A stretch of DNA of 64,000 bases from Forficula auricularia (lineage: Eukaryota > Arthropoda > Insecta > Dermaptera > Forficulidae): NCBI GenBank assembly GCA_024734495.1, contig JALMQS010000075.1, positions 9,854,757 to 9,918,756 on the forward strand. The letters run 5' to 3'. Under the pieces are notes generated by a model. It was not told where the DNA came from. It saw only the letters and a list, made by a program, of their open reading frames with translations, and ran no database searches. Positions 54,864-64,000 of this stretch are shown here, piece by piece; position 1 is the stretch's first letter; each line of letters opens with the position of its first letter. Both the position numbers and the translations under genes were made by a program.

Positions 54864-55012
54864 CTATGATCAATTTCTGCTGCTGTAAATATAAAGGCCA
54901 GTGCAGGAATAGCGCAATAGATGACAGGAAAGCTTAATAATAATAGTTGCCAAATTTGGAAATATCCACATTTCCGACTACTAACAGCTTTCCAGGCATC
55001 GTCAATATCCAT
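54864..55012 (-). CDS. transporter exon 1 (N-terminus)
   Basis: Start ATG at 55010-55012, chosen because no in-frame ATG lies upstream and the family starts shortly before the first helix. Reads MDIDDAWKAVSSRKCGYFQI, then WQLLLLSFPVIYCAIPALAF (helix 1), IFTAAEIDH and Arg split by AG|GTATTG. No promoter element could be assigned upstream. Confidence 0.9.
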
Positions 55013-55082
55013 TGGAAGAGAAGATTTTTCATGATAAACACAATGTAAATATAACTGTTTACTCTTATTTTGCAATATCAAA

Positions 55083-55107
55083 ATAATAATAATAATAATA
55101 ATAATAA
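55083..55107. repeat. (ATA)n microsatellite
   Basis: About eight AAT/ATA units just upstream of the transporter start. Confidence 0.95.
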
Positions 55108-55344
55108 AAACAAAGAAGTAAAGATAAACAAAGATTTATTAAGATATCTTTTTAATTATAAAAACATTATTTCACATACAACTTAAATCAAATTTTTATT
55201 CAAGTGGCTATTAATTACATCATGATTAATAATTATAATAGATAATTTTAATACATTTTAATTTGAAATCTGATATAGGTAAACAAAAAGCTGTCTTACG
55301 AATTTAAAAAGATCTTTAGTGAGGTTTATAATAGTTCTTTTTAC
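55108..55344. other. upstream AT-rich DNA
   Basis: Region 5' of the transporter gene; very AT-rich, no defined promoter motif. Confidence 0.4.
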
Positions 55345-55950
55345 TTTACCATACAGGGTATGGTCAAGTATTGTAATCGTGCATGAAAAAAGTGTTTTTT
55401 TCCTTCTTTTTTTTCGATATATCTCAAAAACGGCTTAAACTATTTTGATTGAAAAAATTGAGCGAAACCATGGCATTTTCGCTCTACAAAAAAGCTCTAA
55501 TAAGTGAACATCGAAAAAATTATATTTTTCGAGATAATAATTGTTTTTTCAAAATGTCTGTTAGTTAGTTGTCTGGTTGTCTGGTGTTAGTCTGTGCGTA
55601 CCAAATTTTAGTTGACGAGCTAGCTCAAAAACTTAGTGTGAAAATCGAAACCAAATTTCACACGTAGTTTTGGTCCATTGAGATTAAGAGCTGATTAGAT
55701 TTTGGTGCATATCGACCCAAAATTAAGGTAGGTTGGAGGAGGGGTTAAAAATTAAAAATCTAGGCCATTTGAGCAAACTCAATCAAATGTTGTATACATA
55801 ATCAGTGGTACCTCCAGGAGTCTAAAAATGCAAAAACTACCTCCACCTACATGATTATAAATAATTTTATTAAATATAAGTGAGGGGCCAGGCTGTATGA
55901 TAAAGTCAAGTGGATGGCCACATCAGAGCACGTCAGCTTATTTTTATATA
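55345..55950 (+). repeat. family A dispersed repeat, most complete copy
   Basis: From 'actttaccatacagggtatg' to 'gtggatggccacatcag' and 'cacgtcagctta'. Useful as the reference for boundaries and for the undisturbed R2-like target. Confidence 0.8.
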
Positions 55951-56774
55951 ATTTCATTTCATATCATCATGATAACTCCAAGAACCCTTTGATCGATTTG
56001 TACAAAATTTCGCATAACTATGTATCCTATAAAATGAGTCACTATCTGAAATTGATGAGTGATCCAAAAGACACGGGGGGGGGGGGGGGTCAAAAATAAT
56101 TTAAATTAATAAAAATTTCCAAAAAAAATCGAAGAAAGCTGATATTTACAATACAAGATTCTTATTTATAAGGAGATATCATCAATTGCTAATGAGTCCA
56201 AAATTCTTCCAAGATTCTTTCGTAAATGATTATAAATTATTTTATTAAATATTAAATATAAGAGAGGGACCAGGTGTATGGATATTATTATTTGTTTAAA
56301 CTATACTTCAATTAAATTAAATTGAAAAATATTATTTTTAATGATAAAATTATCTTCAAGAAACCTTCTATATGTAGGTAAAATTTCTCTGATCAATAAT
56401 TTAGAAGATAGAACTTGTTTTTAAAGCGGACTTATTTATATAAGTAGGTTCTATTTTATCATATAATAAATTTTTCAGAGAAATCAACGTTTTTTATTTG
56501 AATTTTAGCTATTCAAATTTGAATGAGTATTCTTGTAAAATGTCGACAATGCACAACAGTGCCTTCTCGATTTAACAATGCACCTAACATGATTTTATAT
56601 TCATTTCCTTTGATCACATTATCTACGTATATGTTTATATTTCATCTTTTATTAAACAAAAACTAGGTATAACAAAAATATTAAATGATTGAAAAATAAT
56701 GACTTTGTAAATTACTATATATTCTCCAATTACTTACCAAGTGATTAACAAATCCTCAATTCAATTAACTGTAA
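55951..56774. other. AT-rich DNA, no gene seen
   Basis: A G11 run is at about 56078-56088. 'ccaggtgtatggat' near 56270 resembles a family A end. No exon or bounded element. Confidence 0.4.
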
Positions 56775-58250
56775 GTAATAATAATAAAACAAAATCTTTT
56801 TAATCATAAGTTTCCATAGTATTTGATTCGATCGCGAATCGAATGCGGATTTTTTTTGTCAAATATTAAGTAGAAAATAATCCGAAGTCAATGATATTAA
56901 CTTGGAAACAGTGAAGTTAATTTTTCATTAATATATCAAAGAATAATTAACACATTAACGAGAATTATTTTTGATCGAACTTTTTAAACAAGATAAATAT
57001 CGCGAGACTACTGCTGGCTGAAGCTGTTGGAGTCTGACTGAGTCTTAAGGTAGTTGTTCCGCCAAATGCGTTTTCTTAGAATTTTTTTTGAAATTTATAC
57101 AGATTATTATTTAAATACTTCTGCATCGATTGGTGGCAAAACGAAATTTATGAACAATACAGTTCCGGAGATATTAAATTTCAAAAATCGAGTTTTTCAG
57201 GCTCTTTAACATTGCACTATACGTGGATATCGGAAAATTTACATACATATTTAATTATAATTAAGAAACCCTTCTTACCATTTTTATAAAAAACTAAACC
57301 AACATTAAACAATAACCAATACATATTTTAAGACAATTTTGATTCATAGTTACAACACAGTTTTCTGAGATAATAAGGAATAAATAATGAAAAATCTATA
57401 AAAAATTTAGACTAAAAACAATTTGGCAACAGCGCATTTATTTAACCAGCGAAATATGCATGCGCTAGATTTTTTCAAAATTATAATTTTCATAAGGTGT
57501 AACGTAGGCGTTGAATACATTTGTTAAAAAATAACAAAACGATTTTTATAGAAGTTTAAAATGTATTTTATCTGTCATTTTAATATAAAAATATTCAATC
57601 TCTTACAATGGTGCCAAATTTGTCAAACGAGCACGGGATTGGCTAGAATTGGTACATAAACAGCAAAAAGTTTTGGGCTTATGAACTATGAATCCTTATT
57701 GTCTGTTCTATATACTCTAGCATTAACTTTTTGCTAGTATTGTCGCGAAACAACTACCTTAAGTTTGGACCAAGAGAGAATGAAAAAGATCTGATCCATT
57801 TGGCTATAATCCAGCATCATTTCATGATTGGTCTGCATGACACTTTTTATATCAAACACTGATATGGATCACCAAATGAATTTGAAATCTGAGATGATAT
57901 ATACCTATTCAATCTTAGCAGCCACCTAACACACGTGTTAACAGATCGGGCGCTCTGGACTGGAAGATTGAATATATAACATCTCAGATTTCAAATTCAT
58001 TTGGTGATCCATATCAGTGTTTGATATAAAAAGTGTCATGCGGGCCAATCGCGAAATGATGCTGGATTATAGCCAAATGGATCACATCTTTTTCATTCTC
58101 TCTTGGTCCAGACTTAAGACTCAGCAGACTCCAATAGCTTCAACCAGCAGTAGTCTCGCGATATATATCTTGTTTAAAAAGCTCGATCAAAAACAATTCT
58201 CGTTAATGTTTTAATTATTCTTTGATATATTAATGTGAAAATTAACTTCA
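56775..58250. mobile_element. large palindromic element with nested piggyBac-like insert
   Basis: 'agtatttgattcgatcgcga' opens the left arm. Arms include 'tcaaagaataattaacacat', 'ttggaccaagagagaatgaa' and 'gatatggatcaccaaatgaa', with inverses to 58250 around a centre near 57935 ('acacgtgttaacagatcggg'). Same family as 8188-8873. An insertion sits at 57049-57758. Confidence 0.75.
57049..57758. mobile_element. piggyBac-like MITE with TTAA duplication
   Basis: GGTAGTTGTTCCGC and GCGAAACAACTACC as inverted ends, TTAA at 57045-57048 and 57759-57762. 710 bp, no transposase. A sister copy is at 40507-41940. Confidence 0.85.
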
Positions 58251-58359
58251 AAATCTTTTTCACCAGATTTGGAATATTAAGAAAACGATTTTTTTTTTTT
58301 ATAAATACAAATATCCTATTTTAAACGTTTGTTTTTTAATTGTTATTTTTTAAGTAATA
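58251..58359. other. short AT-rich spacer
   Basis: T-rich spacer between two mobile elements. Confidence 0.3.
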
Positions 58360-58815
58360 AGGTCAGGTGGGGTAACTGGGGCCGGGGCAACTGGGCCAGG
58401 GGTCCTGTAACCCCAGAGTTTTTTAATTTTACCGCATTTTTTTAGCAGCAATTCACTTTTTCATATTGGTGGGAAATTCCAGTGTTCCTGAATTAGAGAA
58501 ATTTTTCAAGTTTATTTTATACTTAAGCACTTAGTTAAGTTAATTACTTATTTATTTATTTACTTATTTACCTAGTTATGTGCTTACATTCTTACCTAGT
58601 TGCCTTATTCAGCTCCTTGAAAATATTGAGACTTGAGTAAGTACTTAATTAAGGCTTTCTTAAGCATAAGGAACTTATTTAATAATTTTTAAGGATTTAG
58701 GTGTCGGTTCTAGGTGAAACATTATAAGTAACTTATGAGGAGAATTTTCTAGAGTTAGTTTTCACAAAAGGAATTATTAAAAACAAATGTATGTTTTTTT
58801 TTTTGAGTTTGATTC

Positions 58816-58856
58816 ACTCGATATATATTTCGGGTTATTAGCCCATCATCAGGAGT
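58816..58856 (-). ncRNA. hammerhead ribozyme-like motif (left arm)
   Basis: ACTC, CTGATGA, extra T, GGG...CCC stem II, GAAA, AT-only stem III ending TATC, GAGT. All conserved core positions are present. Confidence 0.62.
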
Positions 58857-59498
58857 TCAAATGAAAACTGAATACAAATTTGTAAAAAACATTCAACAGG
58901 TAAAATTTTGAGAAAGAAGAGTACGTTCAGAATTTTTTTTTTTCTTTTTTTTCATATATATAAACAAAATGTTATTATTTAAAAAAAAAAAAAAAAAAAA
59001 AAAATTAAATTTAAAAACAAAAATTACAAACACCAAATATGTATTCGAATTTAGGAGCCAATTTTTAGTTTATTAATTTTAGCCAAATTAGAATCAATGA
59101 TTACATCTTTGTCAAAGTCCAATTGATTATTGAGAATACTGAATTTATTCATAAGTGCCAATTTAATTTCAGTTGATTCTAGAAGAAGAAGTCTGGGACC
59201 ACTTCTTTCAAAATGAATTGGGGTGGATTGAAGTGCTTCTCATTGAAGAGCAATCATTGATTCTAATTTGGCTAAAATTAATAAACTAAAAATTGGCTCC
59301 TAAATTCGATTACATATTTGGTGTTTGTAATTTTGTTTTTAATTTTAATTTTTTTTTTATTTTTTTTTTTTAATTTAAATAATAACATTTTGTTTATATA
59401 TATGAAAAAAAGAGAAAAAAAAATTTGAACGTACTTCTTCTTTCTCAAAATTTTACCTGTTGAATGTTTTTACAAATTTGTATTCAGTTTTCATTTGA

Positions 59499-59539
59499 AC
59501 TCCTGATGATGGGCTAATAACCCGAAATATATATCGAGT
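59499..59539 (+). ncRNA. hammerhead ribozyme-like motif (right arm)
   Basis: ACTC (59499-59502), CTGATGA (59503-59509), stem II GGG/CCC, GAAA (59524-59527), stem III, cleavage C at 59535, GAGT (59536-59539). Predicted type I minimal hammerhead. Confidence 0.62.
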
Positions 59540-60198
59540 GAATCAAACTCAAAAAAAAAAAACATACATTTGTTTTAATATTTCCTTTTGTGAAACCCAA
59601 CTCTAGAAAATTCTCCTCATAAGGAACTTATTTAACTTTATTTCAATGGGTAAAATGAAAATATTTTGTTTAGTTGTTTGATTTATGATACTTTTTTGTA
59701 TTTTCTGTAATAAAAATCGATTTTAAAAATTATACTTGGCGTTTAAACCTAGAATAAAAAATAGAGGTCTTGGTGCAACTGGGCCAGCCTAGTCAGGGCC
59801 CAATTACCCCAAATCGCTTACATCTTTGATTATTTTTAATCCATATACAAATGAGACTAATTCTACCTACGGCCAGGGCCTTGAGGGATAGGGGAACATG
59901 TCCAACTGCTCAAAAGATGTTAAAAATTACAAAAACAGCAAATAGGCTGGGCTGGTCCAATTACCCCACAACGCGTTTAACTGGGCCAACCGCAAAACTT
60001 TACATTCAACTTAAGATAATTCCAAAATTTTGAATAATCAAAAGTTGAAAGTATCATGATTATTTGAAGAAAATTTCATCTTTCAATTAATATAGTCACG
60101 AGATCTATAAATTGTGAGGAAGCTTAGTTATAGCCAAAAATATGGAGTACTATCCTTGGGAAAACAAAAGAAGCTGGCCCAGTTACCCCACCTGACCT

Positions 60199-60861
60199 TA
60201 CTAGTCCTTCTCAATTTCAAGGAATATTTAATTCTGTCCTTGTATTGCTAAAATAATAGCCTAATTTACTGACATGTAGTGCTTTTCATGAAATATCAAG
60301 TAAGAATAAATTTATTAGAGCCCGGCAGTGATGTACTTGTAGTCCAAATACTATCCTAGAAGGAATTCACATTAATTTAATAGCCTAATTTATGAAAATA
60401 TTTCCACTGTGATTTTCATCAAAGCCTCAATGCTAGCAAAATTATGAGATCAATATACGATAATTATTACGTACATCAATAATATTTAATTTCACATACA
60501 TCAATACATTACATAATTATATATTAACATTTCATTCATTATTCATAAACAAGCGTGACGCTTCTTGAACAAAGCCGCTACCTTATTGATTTCCAAGGAA
60601 AATTCCTGAGGGTTAACTAATTTTGGTGCCAGCTCATTTATGCACAATGACAGAGTCTGAAGACTGGATTTCTTTCAGGATGTCTACCAGTAGGCATCTC
60701 TGGATAGAATGGCATTGTTCTTCTTAATGCATAATTGGGGCTATGTAGGGGAAATAGAGCAGAGAGCTCTGTACATTTTACCTGATTTGATATAATTTTA
60801 TATATAAATATGGCAATCAGAGGCTATCATACAGGAATTTACAGAAGCTAGGCAGAAGGAC
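60199..60861. other. AT-rich DNA, no gene seen
   Basis: No exon or bounded element recognised; may include the tail of the LINE that follows on the minus strand. Confidence 0.35.
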
Positions 60862-62500
60862 TCAGCAGCAATGAGTGTAGTTATGATTAAATCTTGACAT
60901 TGGATTATCAGTAAGTGATGCTAATTTTCTTAGAACTTTATGTTGAACTCTCTCAATCCTATCAATGTCACCCCTCAAATTCGGTCTCCGAATAGCAGAT
61001 GCATGCATACACATGTATTTAGTTAGGGTTGAATATAAATATTTAATCACATCAGACTTTTGAATGACTTTAGTGCTACGAGAAATAAAACCTAACTCTG
61101 ATTAGCTTCTACCCACCACATACGTGATGTGTTCTTTAGAGGTGAGTTTGGAGTCTGAAAATTAACTCCAAGATCTTTAATAGAGTTAACTCGTAGTACA
61201 TGGTAGGTGCCATTGCCTTCGAGCATATAATTGAGATATGAAGTGGCTTGGTTCTTTTAGAAAACTCCATAGTAAAAACATTTATCAAAGTTTAGGGAAA
61301 AGCAGGTTCAGCATCACACCGGATGCGATGAGCTTTATTCCGTTAGACTGCTAATCTTGAGTAATCGGTCTGTTCATAGAAATCTCCAAAAATAGCTTTT
61401 ATATCATCCGCGAATAATGACACATCACACGCTGTAATCTGACATGTTTGCTATGAATCAGTTAATAATAATAATGCATAGTTAACGGACTTTCAAGACG
61501 TGATCTGCCTCGTCGTGGTGGCACCACCAGATGCATGCCACCGGGTCAGTGCACTAACAAAATTTTAATTTGTGCATTATGTGAGTCTCTCTCGGAACAG
61601 ATAACTCGCCCGTCAATGCCTGCATTCCAATAGAAGAAGATGTGAAATTTATATTTCCTTAGCTTTGAATAATAGTCAGACTTTGTGGGTTTATCAGCAT
61701 CGAGAAAGCTTTCCTGAAATCTGGTGCAGACTTGGGGACACCGGAGCTGTTCTGTTCTCATGTTGCTGGAAAATAGCTGAATTTGTATACAACGATGTCA
61801 GGTCTCGCAACTGTGGAACGACTCAGGTGGTACAAACTCCTTTGTAAGTTGCTTACCATTGAGCCAGCTCTCTCAGTAATGGGCTCTCAACTATTTTTAG
61901 TTATACAATGATTTTTATCTGGCAACTTAGGTGATAGCACTTACATATGGCTATAGGTCCGTAATTGCTGTATATTGTTTACGAGCACCACTTTTTGGAC
62001 ATGGAGCTATGAAGCGTTCGAGCTCCATATGTCAGTGGTGAAGCACATTCTCCCCTAGGCTGAGTGGTTGGGTCAGAAATTGAAAAGGGCTTGAGGAGTC
62101 GGTAGGTATCAACCTCTGGGGCACGCAGCGCTGGGACACCACTCAGTATCCCAAAGATAAGAGTTGGTTTCTGAGGTCTTTAAGACAGAACTTTATTTCA
62201 TCCACCGACAAGAGCTTCAGATAATCCCCCTCAGCTTTCCCCATGGAGACACTGGGGTTACAGAAACCCAAGACAACATCAGCAATCAAATTGCAAATTA
62301 TACGCACCGCCTCCTGCAAATACTTTCCAAAAAAGTCCGCGAACAGACTGCGAATCCGTCCATTATCTCCCAACTTCGTTCCGTCATTTCTAGTACATAT
62401 TAGATGGATAACCTTGTTACTTCTCCCGTCGTTAATAAAGTCCCAAAAGACGTTAATATTAGAGAATACAACCTGGTCTCATTAAATTTCGATATACTGA
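60862..62500 (-). pseudogene. decayed LINE reverse transcriptase
   Basis: Minus strand from about 62500: FADFFGKYLQEAVRIICNLI, LSVDEIKFCLKDL (early RT region), then VSLFADDIKAIFGDFY near 61410 (catalytic Asp pair), then IERVQHKVLRKLASLTDNPM near 60930. Stops and frameshifts throughout. Related to the fragment at 31718-32010 and 34468-34640. Confidence 0.75.
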
Positions 62501-62694
62501 GAATGAATATAGAGAAGCTTCAGCCTTACAGGAGATTCTCAATTTTTAAGATAATATAATCACTATCATTACTACTGAGTCTATAACTTTTATGGGCAAT
62601 TTTTTCTTAATTAAAAGTGCAGTCAAGTTTACCAGAAAACCAAGTTAGGATAGGTCGAGTTGGCGTAATGCTTTACAGAACAGAAACAGAGATG

Positions 62695-62865
62695 TAATAT
62701 CGATGCTTCAAATTTTAATTTGTCTTTTTAAAATCTCGAATAAAATTTTTATAAAACAAATTTGTAAAGAAAATTCAATTAACAATTTCGTTTTAGGGGC
62801 CTCTAGATCTCTGGCCCTTGTGCGGGTGCACCTGTTGCACCTGCCTAGTTACGGCGCTGACTATA
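62695..62865 (-). repeat. hAT end, copy of 14798-14895
   Basis: 'caattaacaatttcgtttta', 'tgcgggtgcacctgttgcac' and 'ttacggcgctga' match the left end of the deleted hAT, in inverse orientation. Only this end is present. Confidence 0.75.
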
Positions 62866-62879
62866 TCCATTTTATATGC

Positions 62880-63345
62880 TATATTATAAATGGTATCGAG
62901 TTCGTTATTAAAGTTTGTATTGTTAAGAGGAGTTAAGATTACTCTATTAATCATGGAATAAAAAGCTGAAAATTTAGTATTTGTCGAATGGTTAGAAGAA
63001 AAGGGGATAATCGGGTCAGTAAAGGTGGGTTTTCTAAAAATGTTAAATTCTAATTTATGATTGGTGATAGTTATTGTTAAATCTAAGAATGAAATAGTTT
63101 TATTGCCTATTTCTGTTGTGAATTTGGTTTAGATAGTTACTAAGTGACTGAATCCCTCTGGTGGTACACCCGACCAAACAACGAAAATATCATCAACATA
63201 TCTTCTCCAGAATTTGATATAATTTTGTGAGGGGTTAATAGGAGTCATTACGCTTTTTTCAAAATTTGACATATAGATTTCTGCAAGTATAGCGGACTTA
63301 ACGGGCTGCCCATCGGTAAACCGGTGTTCTGTTTATAATATAAGG
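62880..63345 (-). pseudogene. Penelope-like reverse transcriptase fragment
   Basis: The minus strand reads FTDGQPVKSAILAEIYMSNF, then FWRRYVDDIFVVWSGV (YxDD catalytic box near 63190-63200), a stop, ISFLDLTITITNHKLEFNIF, RKPTFTDPIIPFSSNHS, FYSMINRVILTPL. It aligns with the N-terminal half of the 32735-33634 ORF and supplies the palm that ORF lacks. Broken by at least one stop. Confidence 0.85.
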
Positions 63346-64000
63346 TAAAACCGGGGGGGTCGGGGATATGACGCGTTTTCGAGATCTAGAAAACTCGGCC
63401 TTCTGGCGTGGGTAAGACATTGGGGAATGATACTACCCCCATCACCAACAGGTAAAGCGTTTCTACCCCAGTTACAAGCGAACCGTCGTGGAAGGATGAT
63501 TTGTTTTGTCCGCCATTTCTAAAATCAACACATGTGAAATTTCATCATATTTATTTCAAATCTTCGTAATTTGTTTTCTTTTGCAATTTTTGTTGGTTTA
63601 GTGCAGTGATTCCCAACCGCTGGTTCGCGAACCCTGGGGGTTCGCAGTGTTTGCAGAGGTTCGCGAAAATAATATTGTAATGGCGGATTTTTTAAAACGC
63701 CATTAAAATCAAAAGCAAAAAAACAAAAACACAAAAATTAAAGAACACACCCACTGTAAAACAGATTGTTTGCTGCCTGTTTGTTAGAAATCTATAATAA
63801 ATTTCAATATTTTCATTTCTTTTTTCCTTATTTGTTTTTCAAAATTACTTCATCAATATCAAATTATATCAACAATTTTATACATTATAATTTATTCCTC
63901 TTATTCAAGTAATCAAATACTATTCTCTTTTTATTACCAACATTTATTTATATTTAAAACATTTTATCAATGTGATTAGTATCATGTTCTGCTTTATATT
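63346..64000. other. unassigned DNA and a hAT-like end
   Basis: 63350-63600 has nothing recognised. From about 63604, 'cagtgattcccaaccgctgg' resembles a hAT 5' end; the element would run past the window. No gene. Confidence 0.4.

Larger units (their letters stand above)
14499..55012 (-). other. SLC22/organic cation transporter-like gene, 10 exons over 40.5 kb
   Basis: Gene model in transcript order: 55012-54864, 51942-51722, 47693-47588, 42394-42240, 36617-36449, 31366-31210, 31150-31056, 22634-22488, 18590-18337, 14663-14499. All introns are GT-AG and every splice phase joins. Total is about 1618 nt, or 539 codons, the usual size for a 12-TM major-facilitator organic cation/zwitterion transporter of the plasma membrane. 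Family landmarks appear in order: VGTINNIGQF, SDEIGRK, ALEIVGPKMR, PDSIIWLLSRGK, YYGLSHNSVSL, ANELFPTQVRN, and the C-terminal LPATIEEAE. Exons 2, 3 and 9 each need a one-base change, in or beside a short homopolymer, to stay open. The splice phases downstream of each support that reading. Either these are assembly errors or the gene is a recent pseudogene. Confidence 0.88.
58665..59635 (-). mobile_element. Penelope-like element, short copy, 18-bp target duplication
   Basis: CATAAGGAACTTATTTAA at 58665-58682 and 59618-59635. Arms (about 58735-59060 and 59265-59615) are inverse copies with A/T runs. The minus-strand centre keeps only the ORF end (ESTEIKLALMNKFSILNNQL), comparable with LLESTEIKKAIIE of the 32735 ORF. 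Two hammerhead-like motifs, one per arm. Confidence 0.85.
58360..60198. mobile_element. TIR element, AGGTCAGGTGGGGTAACTGG ends
   Basis: Both ends read AGGTCAGGTGGGGTAACTGG (inverse at the right), with TA outside. Additional 'ggggcaactgggcc' and 'ccaattacccca' words repeat subterminally. Hosts the PLE below. No transposase of its own; ORF 59851-60033 is subterminal repeat. Confidence 0.75.

Noticed and set aside
1..64000. CRISPR arrays, operons or bacterial insertion sequences
   Set aside because: Spliced genes, eukaryotic transposons and no spaced identical repeats of CRISPR type.

Overview
The window is AT-rich, intron-bearing eukaryotic DNA, almost certainly from an insect. The evidence is spliced genes with GT-AG introns and a transposon set typical of arthropods: mariner, hAT and piggyBac-like DNA elements, Helitrons, Penelope-like elements (PLEs), an R2-like LINE, a jockey/CR1-like LINE and a tRNA-derived SINE. 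No prokaryotic operon, CRISPR array or rRNA gene was seen. I cannot name the order or species.

Two host genes are readable. On the plus strand, two exons (3316-3574 and 7108-8094) give the last ~80% of a family 1 glycoside hydrolase (beta-glucosidase/myrosinase type). Its N-terminal exons must lie left of the window. On the minus strand, ten exons from 55012 down to 14499 form one SLC22/organic-cation-transporter-like gene of about 539 codons spread over 40.5 kb. Six of its ten exons carry no obvious long ORF. I found them by matching family motifs and checking that splice phases join. Three exons each need a one-base correction, all in or next to short homopolymers.

Nearly everything else is mobile DNA, much of it nested. 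Left part (1-14.5 kb): a hAT MITE, a LINE 3' end, a full-length dead mariner and a SINE in the GH1 intron, then a palindromic element with a 15-bp target duplication, a PLE remnant, a deleted mariner and several MITEs. Intron 9 of the transporter (14.7-18.3 kb): a deleted hAT, a palindromic element split by a dispersed repeat (called family A here), and a hammerhead-bearing inverted pair. Intron 8 (18.6-22.5 kb): a 5'-truncated R2-like copy and large palindromes. Intron 7 (22.6-31 kb): a 4.6-kb R2-like retrotransposon inserted in a family A repeat. Intron 5 (31.4-36.4 kb): a PLE with a GIY-YIG ORF, inserted in a LINE fragment. Intron 4 (36.6-42.2 kb): a Helitron, a hAT MITE and a piggyBac-like element. 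Intron 3 (42.4-47.6 kb): a nest of at least four inverted-repeat elements. Introns 2 and 1 (47.7-54.9 kb): two deleted mariners, a 42-bp tandem array, and a TIR element carrying an intact 82-aa spliced ORF. The last 9 kb has another palindromic composite, a second PLE nested in a TIR element, a decayed LINE and a PLE reverse-transcriptase fragment.

The observations most worth following are: seven or eight hammerhead-ribozyme-like motifs in PLE-type inverted repeats; the R2-like element outside rDNA, with a possible pseudoknot at its 5' end; the small spliced gene inside a TIR element; and the run of one-base homopolymer frameshifts in otherwise intact reading frames, which looks more like assembly error than decay.
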